In this document: positions 11,353-21,028 of the stretch, piece after piece
How positions within the stretch are numbered: the first letter of the stretch is position 1
How the letters are laid out: every line of letters starts with the position of its first letter
Source: Labyrinthula sp. Ha
Lineage: Eukaryota > Sar > Bigyra > Labyrinthulida > Labyrinthulaceae
Direction of reading: 5' to 3'
DNA length: 64,000 bases
Assembly: GCA_015227615.1 (NCBI GenBank)
Contig: JAALGZ010000076.1
Span: 1-64,000 of the forward strand
The notes under the pieces: generated by a model
Told to the model about the DNA's origin: nothing
The model's database searches: none
The model's input: the letters and a program-made list of their open reading frames with translations, nothing else
Translations under genes and position numbers: made by a program

Positions 11353-11889
11353 CGTTTGTTTCAGATTCCCAAAATTTCTTTATTGGTTACTATTAACTCT
11401 TAATATGGCCGGATTGGCCACTATTTTAACTACCTAATTTTACCCTAGGACAATACGAGTAATCTACTATTATAATGTCAACTATTTATACTAATAACGT
11501 TAAACCTCACAAACTGGACAAAACAGGGTTCACACATTACCTATTTTTTGTGTTCAACTCAGAGAAGTTAAAATTTATTGTATTTAATTTCTGGTAACAT
11601 ATTCTAACTTCTCGTTGAAAAATACCCCGTTTTCATATATTTAACGTTGCATAACTCATCCTAGAAGCTTCTGAAGTGAACCCAAACTTTTTCATTGAAT
11701 TAAATTACCGATACTTTCATTCAGCCTTTATTTTCTTAAGAACTTATTATACTCTATATTTAATTATATATTCTTATTATTCGTTGAAAACTAACCCAGA
11801 TTCATATATTTAACTTGACATAATTCATTCTAGAGGCTTTTAAAAGCTTAATTCAATTACATCGCCGAATCTTCTGACCCGATATTATT
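11353..11889 (+). promoter_or_regulatory. 5' leader of LINE-2 with two tandem ~169 bp units
   Basis: No protein. Two similar blocks begin TCGTTGAAAA at 11612 and 11781, 169 bases apart; each continues with TTCATATATTTAAC, then CATAA(C/T)TCAT(C/T)CTAGA. Similarity extends tens of bases to each side. Tandem 5' monomers act as internal promoters in some LINEs (mouse L1 for example); that role here is an inference. The left part (11353-11570) could also hold the 5' leader of LINE-1, which points the other way. Confidence 0.5.
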
Positions 11890-13161
11890 ATGGTCTGTAG
11901 TACTTGTCCTTTCTGTAAAAATACCTATAAAAATATTCATGAACACCTACTGAGGAGACATCAAAGTTGCTTTACAACTGAGTTTCTTGCTGATTTTGAC
12001 CTCAAGAAGTGTCGATGTGGTCGTGTGGTTAAGAGTTTGCCACATCATGCTCGCTACTGTAAGCTTGCCTTGGATGTTGGATCTTCTAATGCTTCCACTT
12101 CAGTTACAACTTTTATTCAACCTGAAACTATTCAAAACAACAAAACACTGAGCTTCACAGCATCATCTCTCTTAAAAAATTCATTTTCTAGCCTAACTGC
12201 GGATGATTCAACAACAACTGAAACCATCGAAACCGAAGATGGAAGATTCTTACTTTCGGAGTTTAAGTTCCTACTAGATATCTTACAAGATGAACAACCC
12301 TCCTCTCTTGCTCTTTCTAACTGGTTAAATTTTTTGGCAAGACTTCCACGAAAAGACACTTCACTTAATCTTACTGAAACCAAAATATTTTCTAAAACTT
12401 TTAACACACTCTGTAATGATTACAACCAATCACCCACTGCAATCAAGTTGCTCAAAATCCTTTGTCTATCTAAGCTTGTAGCTAATGCAATTGTTACCAA
12501 AAACAAGATCTCACATTTTAGAAAGAATGCTACCTCATTTCCAAACAATTTAGACGCGTCTGCTTTACATGCATCTTTTAATTCATCATTTTCTTCTAAG
12601 AACACTGACTTGAAAACTAAAGTATATCATCTACTTAAACTTAGGAAGATTAAAAGAGCCTCTAGAGCTCTCTCTGATGAAGATTCTCAGATTCAGTTTG
12701 ATTTTTCTTCAGAGCTAAGGCAGCAATTCATTGAAAAACATCCCTTTGAACAACTTTCCACTTGGAAGAACTTACCCATTTCTAATCTAAATTTCTCTCT
12801 TGACTTTGTTAAAATCATTTGTAACCAATTTTCTACAGACACTGCAGGTGGGATCTCAGGATTTGACGGCACCTTACTTAAAACAATTAAACACCTGGAC
12901 TCATTTAAAAAATTTTTGCAACTCCTAATGATGGACATTTCAAAAGGAACTCAACTTTTTAAGGAAGCGTTAACCACCTCTAGACTAATTGTTCTCAAGA
13001 AAACTTCTGGTGGTCTGCGGCCCATTGCAATTGGAGAAATCTTTTACCGCATTGCAGTGAAAGGAATTTTGCGCATGTTACCGAATTCCTTACTTTTTAA
13101 CCAACTAGGCTGTGGATCAATTGGTGGAGTAGAACCTTTGATTCATCATGCTCGAAAATAG
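11890..13161 (+). pseudogene. LINE-2 N-terminal zinc fingers and start of RT
   Basis: The frame starts at ATG 11890. Residues 4-25 hold a C2H2 finger (CPFCKNTYKNIHEHLLRRHQ) and residues 39-56 a second Cys/His cluster (CRCGRVVKSLPHHARYC); both would bind DNA or the element RNA. RT motifs follow: TAGGISGFDGTLLKTI, LKKTSGGLRPIAIGE and GCGSIGGVEPLIHHA. The frame stops at a TAG at 13159-13161 while RT similarity continues in the same frame with FDLKNAFNSV, so the stop is a later mutation. Confidence 0.8.
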
Positions 13162-13949
13162 ATTTCTGATGGACTTAAAGTTTTTACATTTGATCTTAAA
13201 AACGCTTTTAATTCGGTTTCTATAAATTTTTTAATGAGAGAACTTAAACAAAGATGTAACTACTGTGCAGGACATTTAATTGGAGTTACGGCTCAGCTGC
13301 AAAACTTTTCTTAGGCGATGGTAGTTTCTTACATTCAACATCTGGTGTAAGACAAGGTGATCCCTTATGCCCTTTACTCTTCTCAATTGCACTTAGCCCA
13401 ATCTTTCAAAAACTAGAACAAGCCCTACCTGAAGATGGAGTTTTTACTTACTTGGATGATCTAGTAATCTTTTCCAAAACTTCTGATGAAACAATGTTAA
13501 TCAAGAAAGTTCAAGATGTGTTTACCTCTTTTGAAACATCATCACATCTAAAACTCTGTAGTGAAAAGACAAAAATATTTTATAGCTCTAATGAAGACCA
13601 GTTTCTTGGATCAACACTCTCTCAAAATGAAACACTCTTCAACAAACACTTAGATGACTTCAATTTAAAACTAGAAAAACTTAAACTTTTGCATCATCAA
13701 GATGCCTTTTACCTGTTACGGACATGTGTCCTTCCTCAACTTATTTTTTTTCTACGAACAACACCTGTCGATGCCAGACAATGTCAAAAGCTACATTCCT
13801 CAATCAACTCATTCATTCAATTCTTAACTTCAAAGTTTTCCTTTACACAGTTCAATTCTGATTTAATGCATTTACCCATTCGCAATGGTGGATTAGGGCT
13901 AATGTCTCCTTCGTTAATCTCTCAACATGGTTTCCAGGCAAGCAAATAA
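13162..13949 (+). pseudogene. LINE-2 RT catalytic core
   Basis: This carries FDLKNAFNSVSINFLM (first catalytic Asp), then after a frameshift near 13265-13285 SGVRQGDPLCPLLFSIALSP, FTYLDDLVIFSK (catalytic YLDD, near 13449-13484) and a thumb region with KIFYSSNEDQFLGSTL. The segment ends with a TAA at 13947-13949; the same frame resumes at once, with MESENF at 13965, so this too is a point mutation. Confidence 0.8.
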
Positions 13950-13964
13950 CTTTCTGAGCGACAA

Positions 13965-14795
13965 ATGGAATCTGAAAATTTTCATTCCGATCTCGATGTG
14001 GATAAGCAGTCTAGCAGACTCAAAGATGCTTGCAAACAAATCATGAACAATCTCTTTGATTCATTCAATGACTTTGAAAAACTTTGTTTTGCGGAAAAGT
14101 CTACTGAAATTGGTTCTAAATGGTTGTATGCACTTCCCGTAGAAGCTCCAACTAGAATTCTAAGTCCAGATTTCTGTGCATCAATTTGCTCAAGATTACT
14201 TCTTTCACCTAGCTGTGGGAATGGCTGCTCTGAGGACAGAATCAACCATTTTGAGCATTGTTCATGCTTTTCTCCAGCTAAGGTTTCACGACATGAAGAC
14301 ATTAAAAAATGTTTAGCATATTTTTTTAAAGAAACAAACTGTGTTGTTTCACTAGAGCCATTTAGCAAGAACAACAATCGAAGAGCTGATCTTTTAGTTT
14401 CTACTAGACAAGGAAAAACTGCATTTGATGTTTCTGTTGTTTCTCTTACATCTAAAAAGAATTTTAAAACCCTTGATTCTCTGAGGGAAGCTTTGGTTTC
14501 TCTGTGTTTAAACAATGCTTCCAGAGAATCTTCAACTTTGCTTAGGTTAGCTGAAAATGTCTTAAGGGAAAGAGTGGCATCCAAGAACAGAGAAAAAACT
14601 GGACTAAACTTTGTTGCTCAATTTCAACCGTTTGTTCTCTCTACTGGTGGTGTGGTCAGTAAAGAATCATTAGAACACGTCATTAGACAAGGTAAAAAAG
14701 ACCCTGGTGAGTTGTTACGTCTGAAGTACAGAATTTCCGTTAGTCTAACGGTACATCGAAGCTGGGCATTCAAGTTGTGTGGAAAAGGCTGTTAA
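13965..14795 (+). pseudogene. LINE-2 C-terminal zinc knuckle and restriction-like endonuclease
   Basis: Contains a Cys/His knuckle (CGNGCSEDRINHFEHCSCF, near 14214-14270) followed by a PD-(D/E)XK-type core: VSLEPF, NNRRADLLVSTRQG and TAFDVSVVSL. In R2-type LINEs this domain nicks the target so that the RT can prime on it. The spacing knuckle, about 45 residues, then R-A-D-L and D-V-S-V fits that family. The domain itself is open and ends at a TAA near 14793-14795. Confidence 0.75.
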
Positions 14796-15095
14796 GAAGA
14801 AAACAATCAAAGAAGGACGAAAGAAAGAATAATTTGTGCACTGTTTCAAGAGAAAGAGAGAAAAGAAACTTCTGTAACATAATTAAAAGTGTGATAAGAA
14901 TTTTAACCTTAAGGAGCTGAATTACCCTAACCCTTAAACATACTACTTAAGCCTACTACATTCATCACACTAGTTTAACAATATACGCACACTAACAAGA
15001 ATTATCTTCACTCACAAATATTCACATTTGAAGCATCTGAAGTCCTTTCAAAATTCCCAAGTCAAGTTGCTTAAATTTTAATGTTTTGTAGAAAC
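14796..15095 (+). other. 3' untranslated region of LINE-2; nothing else seen
   Basis: A-rich, non-coding sequence behind the LINE-2 stop. No clear poly(A) tail or target duplication was found; the element probably ends somewhere before 15095. Confidence 0.4.
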
Positions 15096-15356
15096 TTAGT
15101 CTTCTATATTTCCATCCTCACTTTCTGATGTTTCTGGAATTCCCAATGTATGTCTAAGTTCAATGTACTCTAGTACCTCTTCTAGATCATTAGCACGTTT
15201 TCTCATCTTTCTAATAATAGCCCTTAGCTTTTGTCTCTCAGCATAATTCATATGGTGCACTTCATACCTCATCAAATCTCTCAGAAACAAGAGACCATTA
15301 ATCTGACTAGCACTTTTGCGTTTGAATGCTCTTCTTCTAATGTTAAGTCTTGGCAT
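15096..15356 (-). CDS. Unrecognised small basic protein, 86 aa
   Basis: An intact minus-strand frame with an ATG start and a TAG stop. The N-terminal half is very basic (MPRLNIRRRAFKRKSAS), the middle is predicted helical and charged (RQKLRAIIRKMRKRANDLEE), and the tail is acidic and Ser-rich. I recognise no family. It lies downstream of the Ulp1-like gene on the same strand but in another frame. It could be a small accessory ORF of the same transposon or a chance frame; its intactness next to a heavily mutated gene is the only point in its favour. Confidence 0.35.
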   Translation of the reverse strand: MPRLNIRRRAFKRKSASQINGLLFLRDLMRYEVHHMNYAERQKLRAIIRKMRKRANDLEEVLEYIELRHTLGIPETSESEDGNIED

Positions 15357-15597
15357 GTTTATATTAATATTATGTTTTGTTTAGATTTAGTTTGTTTTAG
15401 AGAAAGTTCTTCACAAATAATAACGTTTTGAAACATATACCTTTGCAATTGTTATTTTTCATCTCTATGACCACCAACTTCTAGTCAGTTAGCAGCTTCC
15501 TTCATTTAGGGCTAGTAACCATAAAGTACATTCTCGAAATATCTCAGTTTATTACAGTTTAAGACATTCTAGGGTTCACTAGCTCAACGGTCCTTAA
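15357..15597. other. Spacer, nothing recognised
   Basis: AT-rich sequence between the small basic frame and the Ulp1-like gene. No motif seen. Confidence 0.4.
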
Positions 15598-17472
15598 TTA
15601 AGCACTTTCTTCCTCAGTAGTCTCTCCATCAGCTAAATCATTCACTTCATCTTCTTGTTCAACGGACTCTTCCTCATTGATCTCAACTTCATCACCACTT
15701 TCTACATCTAAATCCTTAGCCATCGTTGCATCTACAGAAACACTCACCTGAACAGAGCTTGCTCTTCCTGATTGTAATCTCTCTTCAGGTCTCCATTCAA
15801 AAACTTTCTGTCTCATTTCTTTCACTACACTCAATCCTGCTTTTCTAATACCTGCCCTGAACACACACTTCATGAACTGGAATACGTGCACCAATGCAAA
15901 CACTCCACAGTTTAATCCATCTTCTTGTTCATGAAAAGGTTTCATAGTAAAATTCTATCCAGAATCAACATTAGCTTCCTTCAGAACTAGCAGACGTTGC
16001 CAAAGTTGCCTAATTTTCAATGCAAGCTCGTTGAATTCTTCTCTACTTCCCATCGAATCGTAGATCCTAACACGCTTTCCACGAGATCCAGTTAAGTGAA
16101 CTGCAATGAACACAAAATGATTGTCCACATGAAGTACTGATCCAATCGCATTAACCTTCTTCGTAGGATCAAGTCAGAAATCCATCAAGTAATTCATTGC
16201 TAAAGTCGAATCATTAAGCCACTGATCATCATCCTCATTGCCAATGCTAACCCAAATTCTTTCGTAAGTTAAAGAGTGCAGAACAATTTTCTTCATTGAT
16301 GAGTCCCAGCCGTAATTAGATCCAAAACGATCTCACAGAAAATCCATGTTATCTGTCCTTTCTAACCTAATGTCAACATCAACTGTGTTCACCACGACAT
16401 TTTCTTCAACTACAGTACTTGATTCAACTGAACGTCTAATGTCTTGAGGTCTACTGTCATCTTCATCAGAATCAAAGTTTAAATTAAGCGACCCATCAGC
16501 TGCAGTGTCAAGGTAATTCATCAAGTAAGTTTTAACATGTTCCATTGATGAAAATCTGTTATTGGCTAAACCAAGACCTGTACGCATGAAAATAATGTAA
16601 TTGTCGCGTCACACAGATCTTTTCCTACAAAACTGAAATCCAATTCCAATTTGAAGAAGAGATTTGTAAAGCTTTGCTGTCTTTTCAAGATCCATTTCAA
16701 ACAAGCTAAATCTTCCAGCTTCAATGAAACGCTGCGCCAATTTCTTCATTGAACTAACACAAATGTGAGTAGGATTCTTTACTGTAAATTCAACTTTAAG
16801 GTAAGGTCTAATCACTCTTTCTTGATTTGCAAGAACTTCAAACACATTTTCCAAATAAAAATTTTCTCTTTTCTAAGCACCAGTGTTCTTAACAGAATTT
16901 TTTATGTTCTTTCTTCTATCCATCGGGTACAACCCGCTTAATTGGTGGTAGTGTCCACCGTAGAATTTATTTTTTTAAACAAAATCTGTGGCGTTACCCA
17001 TGAACATTGGGATGTAGACGCATTTTTCAGCAAGTGTCACTGAAACACAATTCTTCGGCAACAAGTTAAAGGCTTGAAAAGTCTTAAAATCAAATCTTTT
17101 AGGTAAAGGGTTGTGAAAAATTGAGTCACCATCAAACGCAACAGTTGACTTGGTAAAAGCTGGCGTAACAACATCAAACTCAACCCCTATATCAACTTGA
17201 AGGTAATCATTTTCAACAGCTGGTTTTTCTAACCAGAAGAGATTGTTAAAGGATTTCAGGCCAAATTCGTTTAACGCCACTATTGTAATGTTAGCTTCAT
17301 CTCGCAGCTTAAGAAAATCCGTTATCAAAAATCTCATGGAGACGTTCCACGACATCACCCTCTCAGGGTTAGAGAGATTCTTCTTCAGGAATTCGCTTCT
17401 TCTAAATTGACGAAAAGCTGCAATGAAATCATCTACTTCAGCAATTTGAATATACGGGTACGGTTTGATCAT
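15598..17472 (-). pseudogene. Ulp1/C48-type cysteine protease gene, decayed (probably transposon-borne)
   Basis: Reading the minus strand from 17472 to 15598, one frame carries similarity throughout, broken only by in-frame stops (about six: TAA, TAG and TGA) and by no frameshift. The first 350 or so codons are unrecognised. The last third is a Ulp1-type SUMO protease: QWLNDSTLAMNYLM (substrate-groove Trp region), HFVFIAVHLTG (catalytic His), RIYDSM (catalytic Asp), and QEDGLNCGVFALVHVF (oxyanion Gln and nucleophile Cys). An acidic tail follows. Ulp1 proteases remove SUMO from proteins; in plants ULP-like genes travel inside MULEs. MULE-1 is just upstream on the same strand, so this may be its second gene. 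A free host pseudogene is the alternative. Confidence 0.7.
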
Positions 17473-17924
17473 AAGCTAGGACCAAACTTTGTCACCAGTA
17501 CAAAATCTTCCTCCTTTTTTCGCAGCATGCAAGTTTTTAGTAAGTAAATGGGAGTTGATTCTTTACTTAAATTGACGCGTAGAAAAAACAGCTGTAATAG
17601 AATTGATGTCAAAGTTTTGTTTTAAAGTTAGTTGAGAAGGTTCTACTCTAGTCCAGTTGCTTGAAGATAATATATGTAGGAACCAAGTTTCACTAATTAT
17701 TTGAATTCGTTTCTTTACTGTTGTATTCACTTATTCCTTATTTCACAAGTATTCAAGTTTTTTTTTGCTTTCTCTTTATCTCACTAACCTATCCTATATT
17801 TCTAACTTCCTGTTCGTATATTCTGTCTGGTACGTTACAGTCTATTTATGTGATCCAAGTGTTCTAACTATATATATTCAGTACAGAAAGGATTATACTC
17901 TTTGTGTTGCGCGATGAGTAAACG
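17473..17924. other. Spacer between Ulp1-like gene and MULE-1
   Basis: AT-rich, with no coding similarity on either strand. The C-terminal part expected for the MULE-1 transposase (catalytic Glu and SWIM finger) is not here, so this could mark a deletion or insertion junction. Confidence 0.4.
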
Positions 17925-19174
17925 TTAAAAGTTCTTAGGTGTGACTTGAAGAAATGTTTTTTCATCTTTCTCTGGAGGCTTTAAATATTTTTGCTGAGCA
18001 ACTTCTGTAAATTTTTCCATTATACCTTTAAAAGGACTCTCTAAAGCTCTAAGATTTGGAAAGGATCCTGTAATAATTTCAATTAATTGTTTTCTAAATT
18101 CAACTAAATCTAAACCTTTAAGACCTTTAGCTGCTTCAGAAAAGGTTGCTACAAGATGCTTTAAGCAGCGACTGTGCTTAGCTCCACAACTTTTAGCTAC
18201 TTTACGCAGTGCAGGACTACCATCTGACATCATTACCTTAGCCTTATTAAGATTAAGCTCTTGTAAACCACGTTCCACATCATTTGAGTTCTCATTTTCC
18301 ATCATCGTGCACCCAAAATTAATAGTTTTTAAGAAAAAACCAACTCTTACAGGGAACATAGCAATAAGACGATATCTTCTAAGTCCATGTGTAATGTCGA
18401 TTTGAATATAATCAGCGTAAAGTTTAGCTAATTTCAATTGAAAAGGCTCCTGAAACCTAACTCCAGTTAAAATTGAACCATGATTGAAGTGTAAATTGAA
18501 AGATCCGCCTCTTAAAGTGCATTTATTTCCACAACTCATTAATTTAACAAGATTTGTATCTTCAGAATTAGAATTATTTTCTTTAGCTTTGTTCATTACA
18601 CGTCTAATTAATCGTTTTAAGAACAAAACTCCAGGAAATGAGCGATGTAAAGCAATCATAGCTGCTGAAGTGTTAGTTTCAGCAATTCCTAGAGTTTTAA
18701 TGAATTTTAATTTTTCTGCTGTTAATTGCTGAATAAATTTCTTAATTTTCCAAGGAGCTTCTATTTCATGATCAGTGTGATTTAGCTCACTAACTTTAAA
18801 AAATATTTCATTTTCGTTGAATCAAAGTTAAGATTAACTCGAAATTGACAATATTTAGAAAAACTACACTGAATGACACAACGTTTCAATTTTCTTGTGT
18901 CCATTCCAAATTTAACTTTACTTAGTGCTGCACAAAAAAAGACTGATGTTCTCTTGAGCCACTTAAAGCGACCGTTTGCAACCGTTGAAATGTGCAAAAA
19001 CATCTTGTCTTCTGTGGCAGGTTCAACATGTTCCCACACTTCTAGCTCTGTCCTTTCTGGGGTGTTCTCTGTGCCGTTTTCCGAAGTTGAGACGTCCTCA
19101 ATACTGTTCCTAATTTTTTGCATTTTTCTCTTTTTTGTTATTTCTGATTTTGGGTCAAATGGCCCACTTTTCAA
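17925..19174 (-). pseudogene. MULE-1: Mutator-like transposase, truncated
   Basis: Minus strand. The first part (19174-18782) carries a FAR1/FLYWCH-like Cys/His finger (CVIQCSFSKYCQF) for binding the terminal repeats. After a frameshift near 18785 the catalytic domain follows: YIQIDITHGLRRYRLIAMFP (first Asp), INFGCTMM, AKVMMSDGSPAL (second Asp) and RCLKHLVATF. It ends at 17925 before the catalytic Glu motif (QRVEGFHAKFKG in MULE-3) and before the SWIM finger, so it is truncated. It is related to MULE-2, -3 and -4 but is a separate subfamily. No terminal inverted repeats were found. Confidence 0.8.
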
Positions 19175-19555
19175 CTCTACTACCTCAAAATTTCCGTAAA
19201 GTATGATTTTTGGTTATATGGCCCAAACTTGAAATCCTGAAATCACAAATGCAATTAATTCCTTAATTTTACCTATGCCGTAAATGGTCATTCTCACTAA
19301 AATTCCACCAATCACATGCTGAGTGTAAATTACACGCGTGTCCAAAAGGTGGATTCCAGGTAAATATAATAACAATGCTTACTTAAGTGCAGCATTTGTA
19401 CATTAGAAACTAAGACTTGCAAGTTTTCATTTTTATGTAGCAGGAAGATGGACTTACAGTAAGGCCAAGAGTTATGTTGTGTCTTCTTGGGGTTTGGTTT
19501 TTAATAATCTTGTTTTAGTTTACTTTGTTTTCAAGAAAGTTCTTGAGAGGAGCAC
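19175..19555. other. MULE-1 upstream region, no gene
   Basis: Non-coding. Contains two similar phrases, ATGGCCCACTTTT near 19159 and ATGGCCCAAACTT near 19219. Probably the 5' flank of MULE-1; no matching inverted repeat was found on its other side. Confidence 0.35.
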
Positions 19556-19858
19556 CATTTGGGATAGAAAGAACTGTAAAAGGTTCTAATCAGTTATTTG
19601 TCGTCATTTCCTCATTGATTTCTTGTTTATCTTGAGAATAAATGTATGTTGTTTTCTAGTGTGAACAGATTGCCTTGAACGCCTCAGCCCGCTCTGTATA
19701 TGCAAAAGTATTGAATTTTTCATTTTATCACAAGGTGACATTACCCTCGCACAGCAAACAGATGCTCTGAGATCGGAGAAACGTAAAAACCTAAGACACA
19801 TTTCCAGTAAGTTCCGATAGGATTCGATAAGTTCCGATAAGGAATGTTATGCTTACAA
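19556..19858 (+). repeat. Dispersed repeat R1, copy 1 (about 300 bp)
   Basis: Roughly 85-88% identical by eye to 49541-49848 on the same strand. Shared blocks include AAGAACTGTAAAAGGTTCTA, CAGTTATTTGTCGTCATTT and GAACGCCTCAGCCCGCTCTG. Both copies end with phrases of the form AGTTCCGATA. On the minus strand each copy holds an open frame of 65-66 codons with the same start and stop (19604-19801 here), ending NKKSMRK. The class is unknown: a solo LTR or SINE are the main options. Confidence 0.6.
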
Positions 19859-19924
19859 CCAGTAGATCTGTCTGGTATCTATTGCTTCAAACAGATAAGG
19901 TATGGCGCGTTTTCTTTAGTCCTC

Positions 19925-20080
19925 TTTACTTTTACTTGATATCAGTCTTCGTGGTGTTGCTTATGTCTCTGGATTAATCTCTTATTCGTATTTTACCTTT
20001 TTGTTGTTATTCTGTTGGATTGTCACTATGACTATTACGGTCATAATATCTATCCAATCTATTTATACCCTCCCCTATGG
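19925..20080 (+). repeat. Repeat R2, divergent relative of the 26.0 kb insertion
   Basis: The stretch from CTCTTATTCGTATTTTACC to CTATCCAATC matches, inverted, the middle of the 259 bp insertion at 26009-26267. Both contain a hairpin of the type ACTATGAC - loop - GTCATA.T. The edges of this copy are not defined. Confidence 0.45.
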
Positions 20081-20237
20081 GCTTGATTCCCACAGGGTCT
20101 GCAGTTCTTGCAGAAGTATGTCTCTAGTAGGGGAGCAATGTGACCTGGTGGTTAATGCAGCCTGTGAAACCGGAAGTGTTCTGCAGTGAAAAAGCTGTCT
20201 TCTGTGAGTCTACATGAAGTGGAGTACAAGCTTAAAA
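20081..20237. other. Unassigned sequence left of MULE-2
   Basis: No similarity seen. Includes a GC-richer stretch (GCTTGATTCCCACAGGGTCT region). Confidence 0.3.
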
Positions 20238-20340
20238 TGCGAATAGGATTTTTTGACCCCGGAGTCGAATACTCCAAATTTTCATTGGCCGAATTTTCAA
20301 TTGCCCAAAAAATTTTTTCAAAAAAAACTAACCAACAAAA
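20238..20340 (+). repeat. Left terminal inverted repeat of MULE-2
   Basis: Matches the inverted right end at about 28180-28275 and the end of MULE-4 near 62720-62810. The outermost part is GGATTTTTTGAC followed by the palindrome CCGGAGTC or TCCGGAGTCA and ATACTCC. The transposase N-terminal fingers would bind here. Confidence 0.6.
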
Positions 20341-20639
20341 TCAAGATAAAAAATTTGAAATCATGACAGTTGCATGATAAAAGACAGGGCAGGACAAAGC
20401 TAGAACCCAGAAAACACTATATTATCAAAGATTGAACAAGATTTTCAAAGATTGAAAAGGATATTACAAGAGGTATATATATTCAAGAAAAAGGAGTGCA
20501 GGAAGGCAGTTAGTAAAGGACAAAGGTACATCGTTTTCTTGATACAAAGCTACTCAGATGGGTCAAAAATCATTTTTAACTTCAGCCAATACTCAGGAAT
20601 CAGGATTATTCAAAGCAAAAGGGAGGGGGTTTAACACTT

Positions 20640-20879
20640 ATATTTCAAAAGAAAAAGGTTCAAGAATTTTATATTACAAAGAAAATATCTCCAGGATTTT
20701 ATATTTCAAAAAAATATGTTCAACCATTTATATTTCCAAGAAAAAGGTTCAAGATTTTGTATTTCAAAAGAAAAAGGATCAAGGATTTTGTATTTCAAAA
20801 GAAAAAGGCTCAAGAATTTTGTATTTCAAAAAAAATATCTCCAGGATTTTATATTTCAAAAAAAAAGGGAGGGGGGTTT
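20640..20879 (+). repeat. Minisatellite, left block (30 bp unit)
   Basis: Tandem units of about 30 bp of the type TTTCAAAAGAAAAAGGTTCA plus AGGATTTTATA, grouped into a higher-order unit of about 119 bp that also occurs twice in the right block (25443 and 25562). Because 30 is a multiple of three, several frames stay open and encode repeats rich in K, F and I; these are not real genes. Copia-2 inserted into this array at 20884/25272. Confidence 0.75.
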
Positions 20880-20884
20880 GGGTT

Positions 20885-21000
20885 TATTATATATGTGAAA
20901 TATATCGGTAGAAATATTAAATAGTCAGTACATATATATTTGTTCAGTAATAAGGTTAAGTAATAAGTTTACTGAAAGAAGAATAAGTTTTAACATAATA
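20885..21000 (+). repeat. 5' LTR of Copia-2 (116 bp)
   Basis: Starts TATTATATATGTG and ends TTAACATAATA. Differs from the 3' LTR at one base. Very short for a copia LTR. It would contain promoter and RNA-start signals; no specific box was assigned. Confidence 0.9.
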
Positions 21001-21028
21001 GGTTAACAGCACGAGAAAATAGTCAAAA

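Larger units (their letters stand above)
11890..14795 (+). mobile_element. LINE-2: R2-like non-LTR retrotransposon with restriction-like endonuclease
   Basis: One long protein region on the plus strand: N-terminal zinc fingers, a reverse transcriptase with a YLDD active site, then a CCHC knuckle and a PD-(D/E)XK-like endonuclease. That order is the hallmark of the R2/CRE/NeSL group, in which the endonuclease follows the RT, unlike LINE-1 and LINE-3. It is inactive: an in-frame stop near 13159, a frameshift near 13265-13285 and an in-frame stop at 13947-13949. Such elements often insert at a fixed site, but the target here is not recognisable. Confidence 0.85.

Noticed and set aside
15598-17472. 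Polinton/Maverick protease
   Set aside because: The motif QEDGLNCGVFAL with an upstream WLND and HFVFIAV is Ulp1 (C48) type; no polymerase B, integrase or capsid genes are near.
20558-20911. Lys/Phe-rich repeat protein encoded by the minisatellite
   Set aside because: Several overlapping frames are equally open because the unit is a multiple of three; no start context or family.
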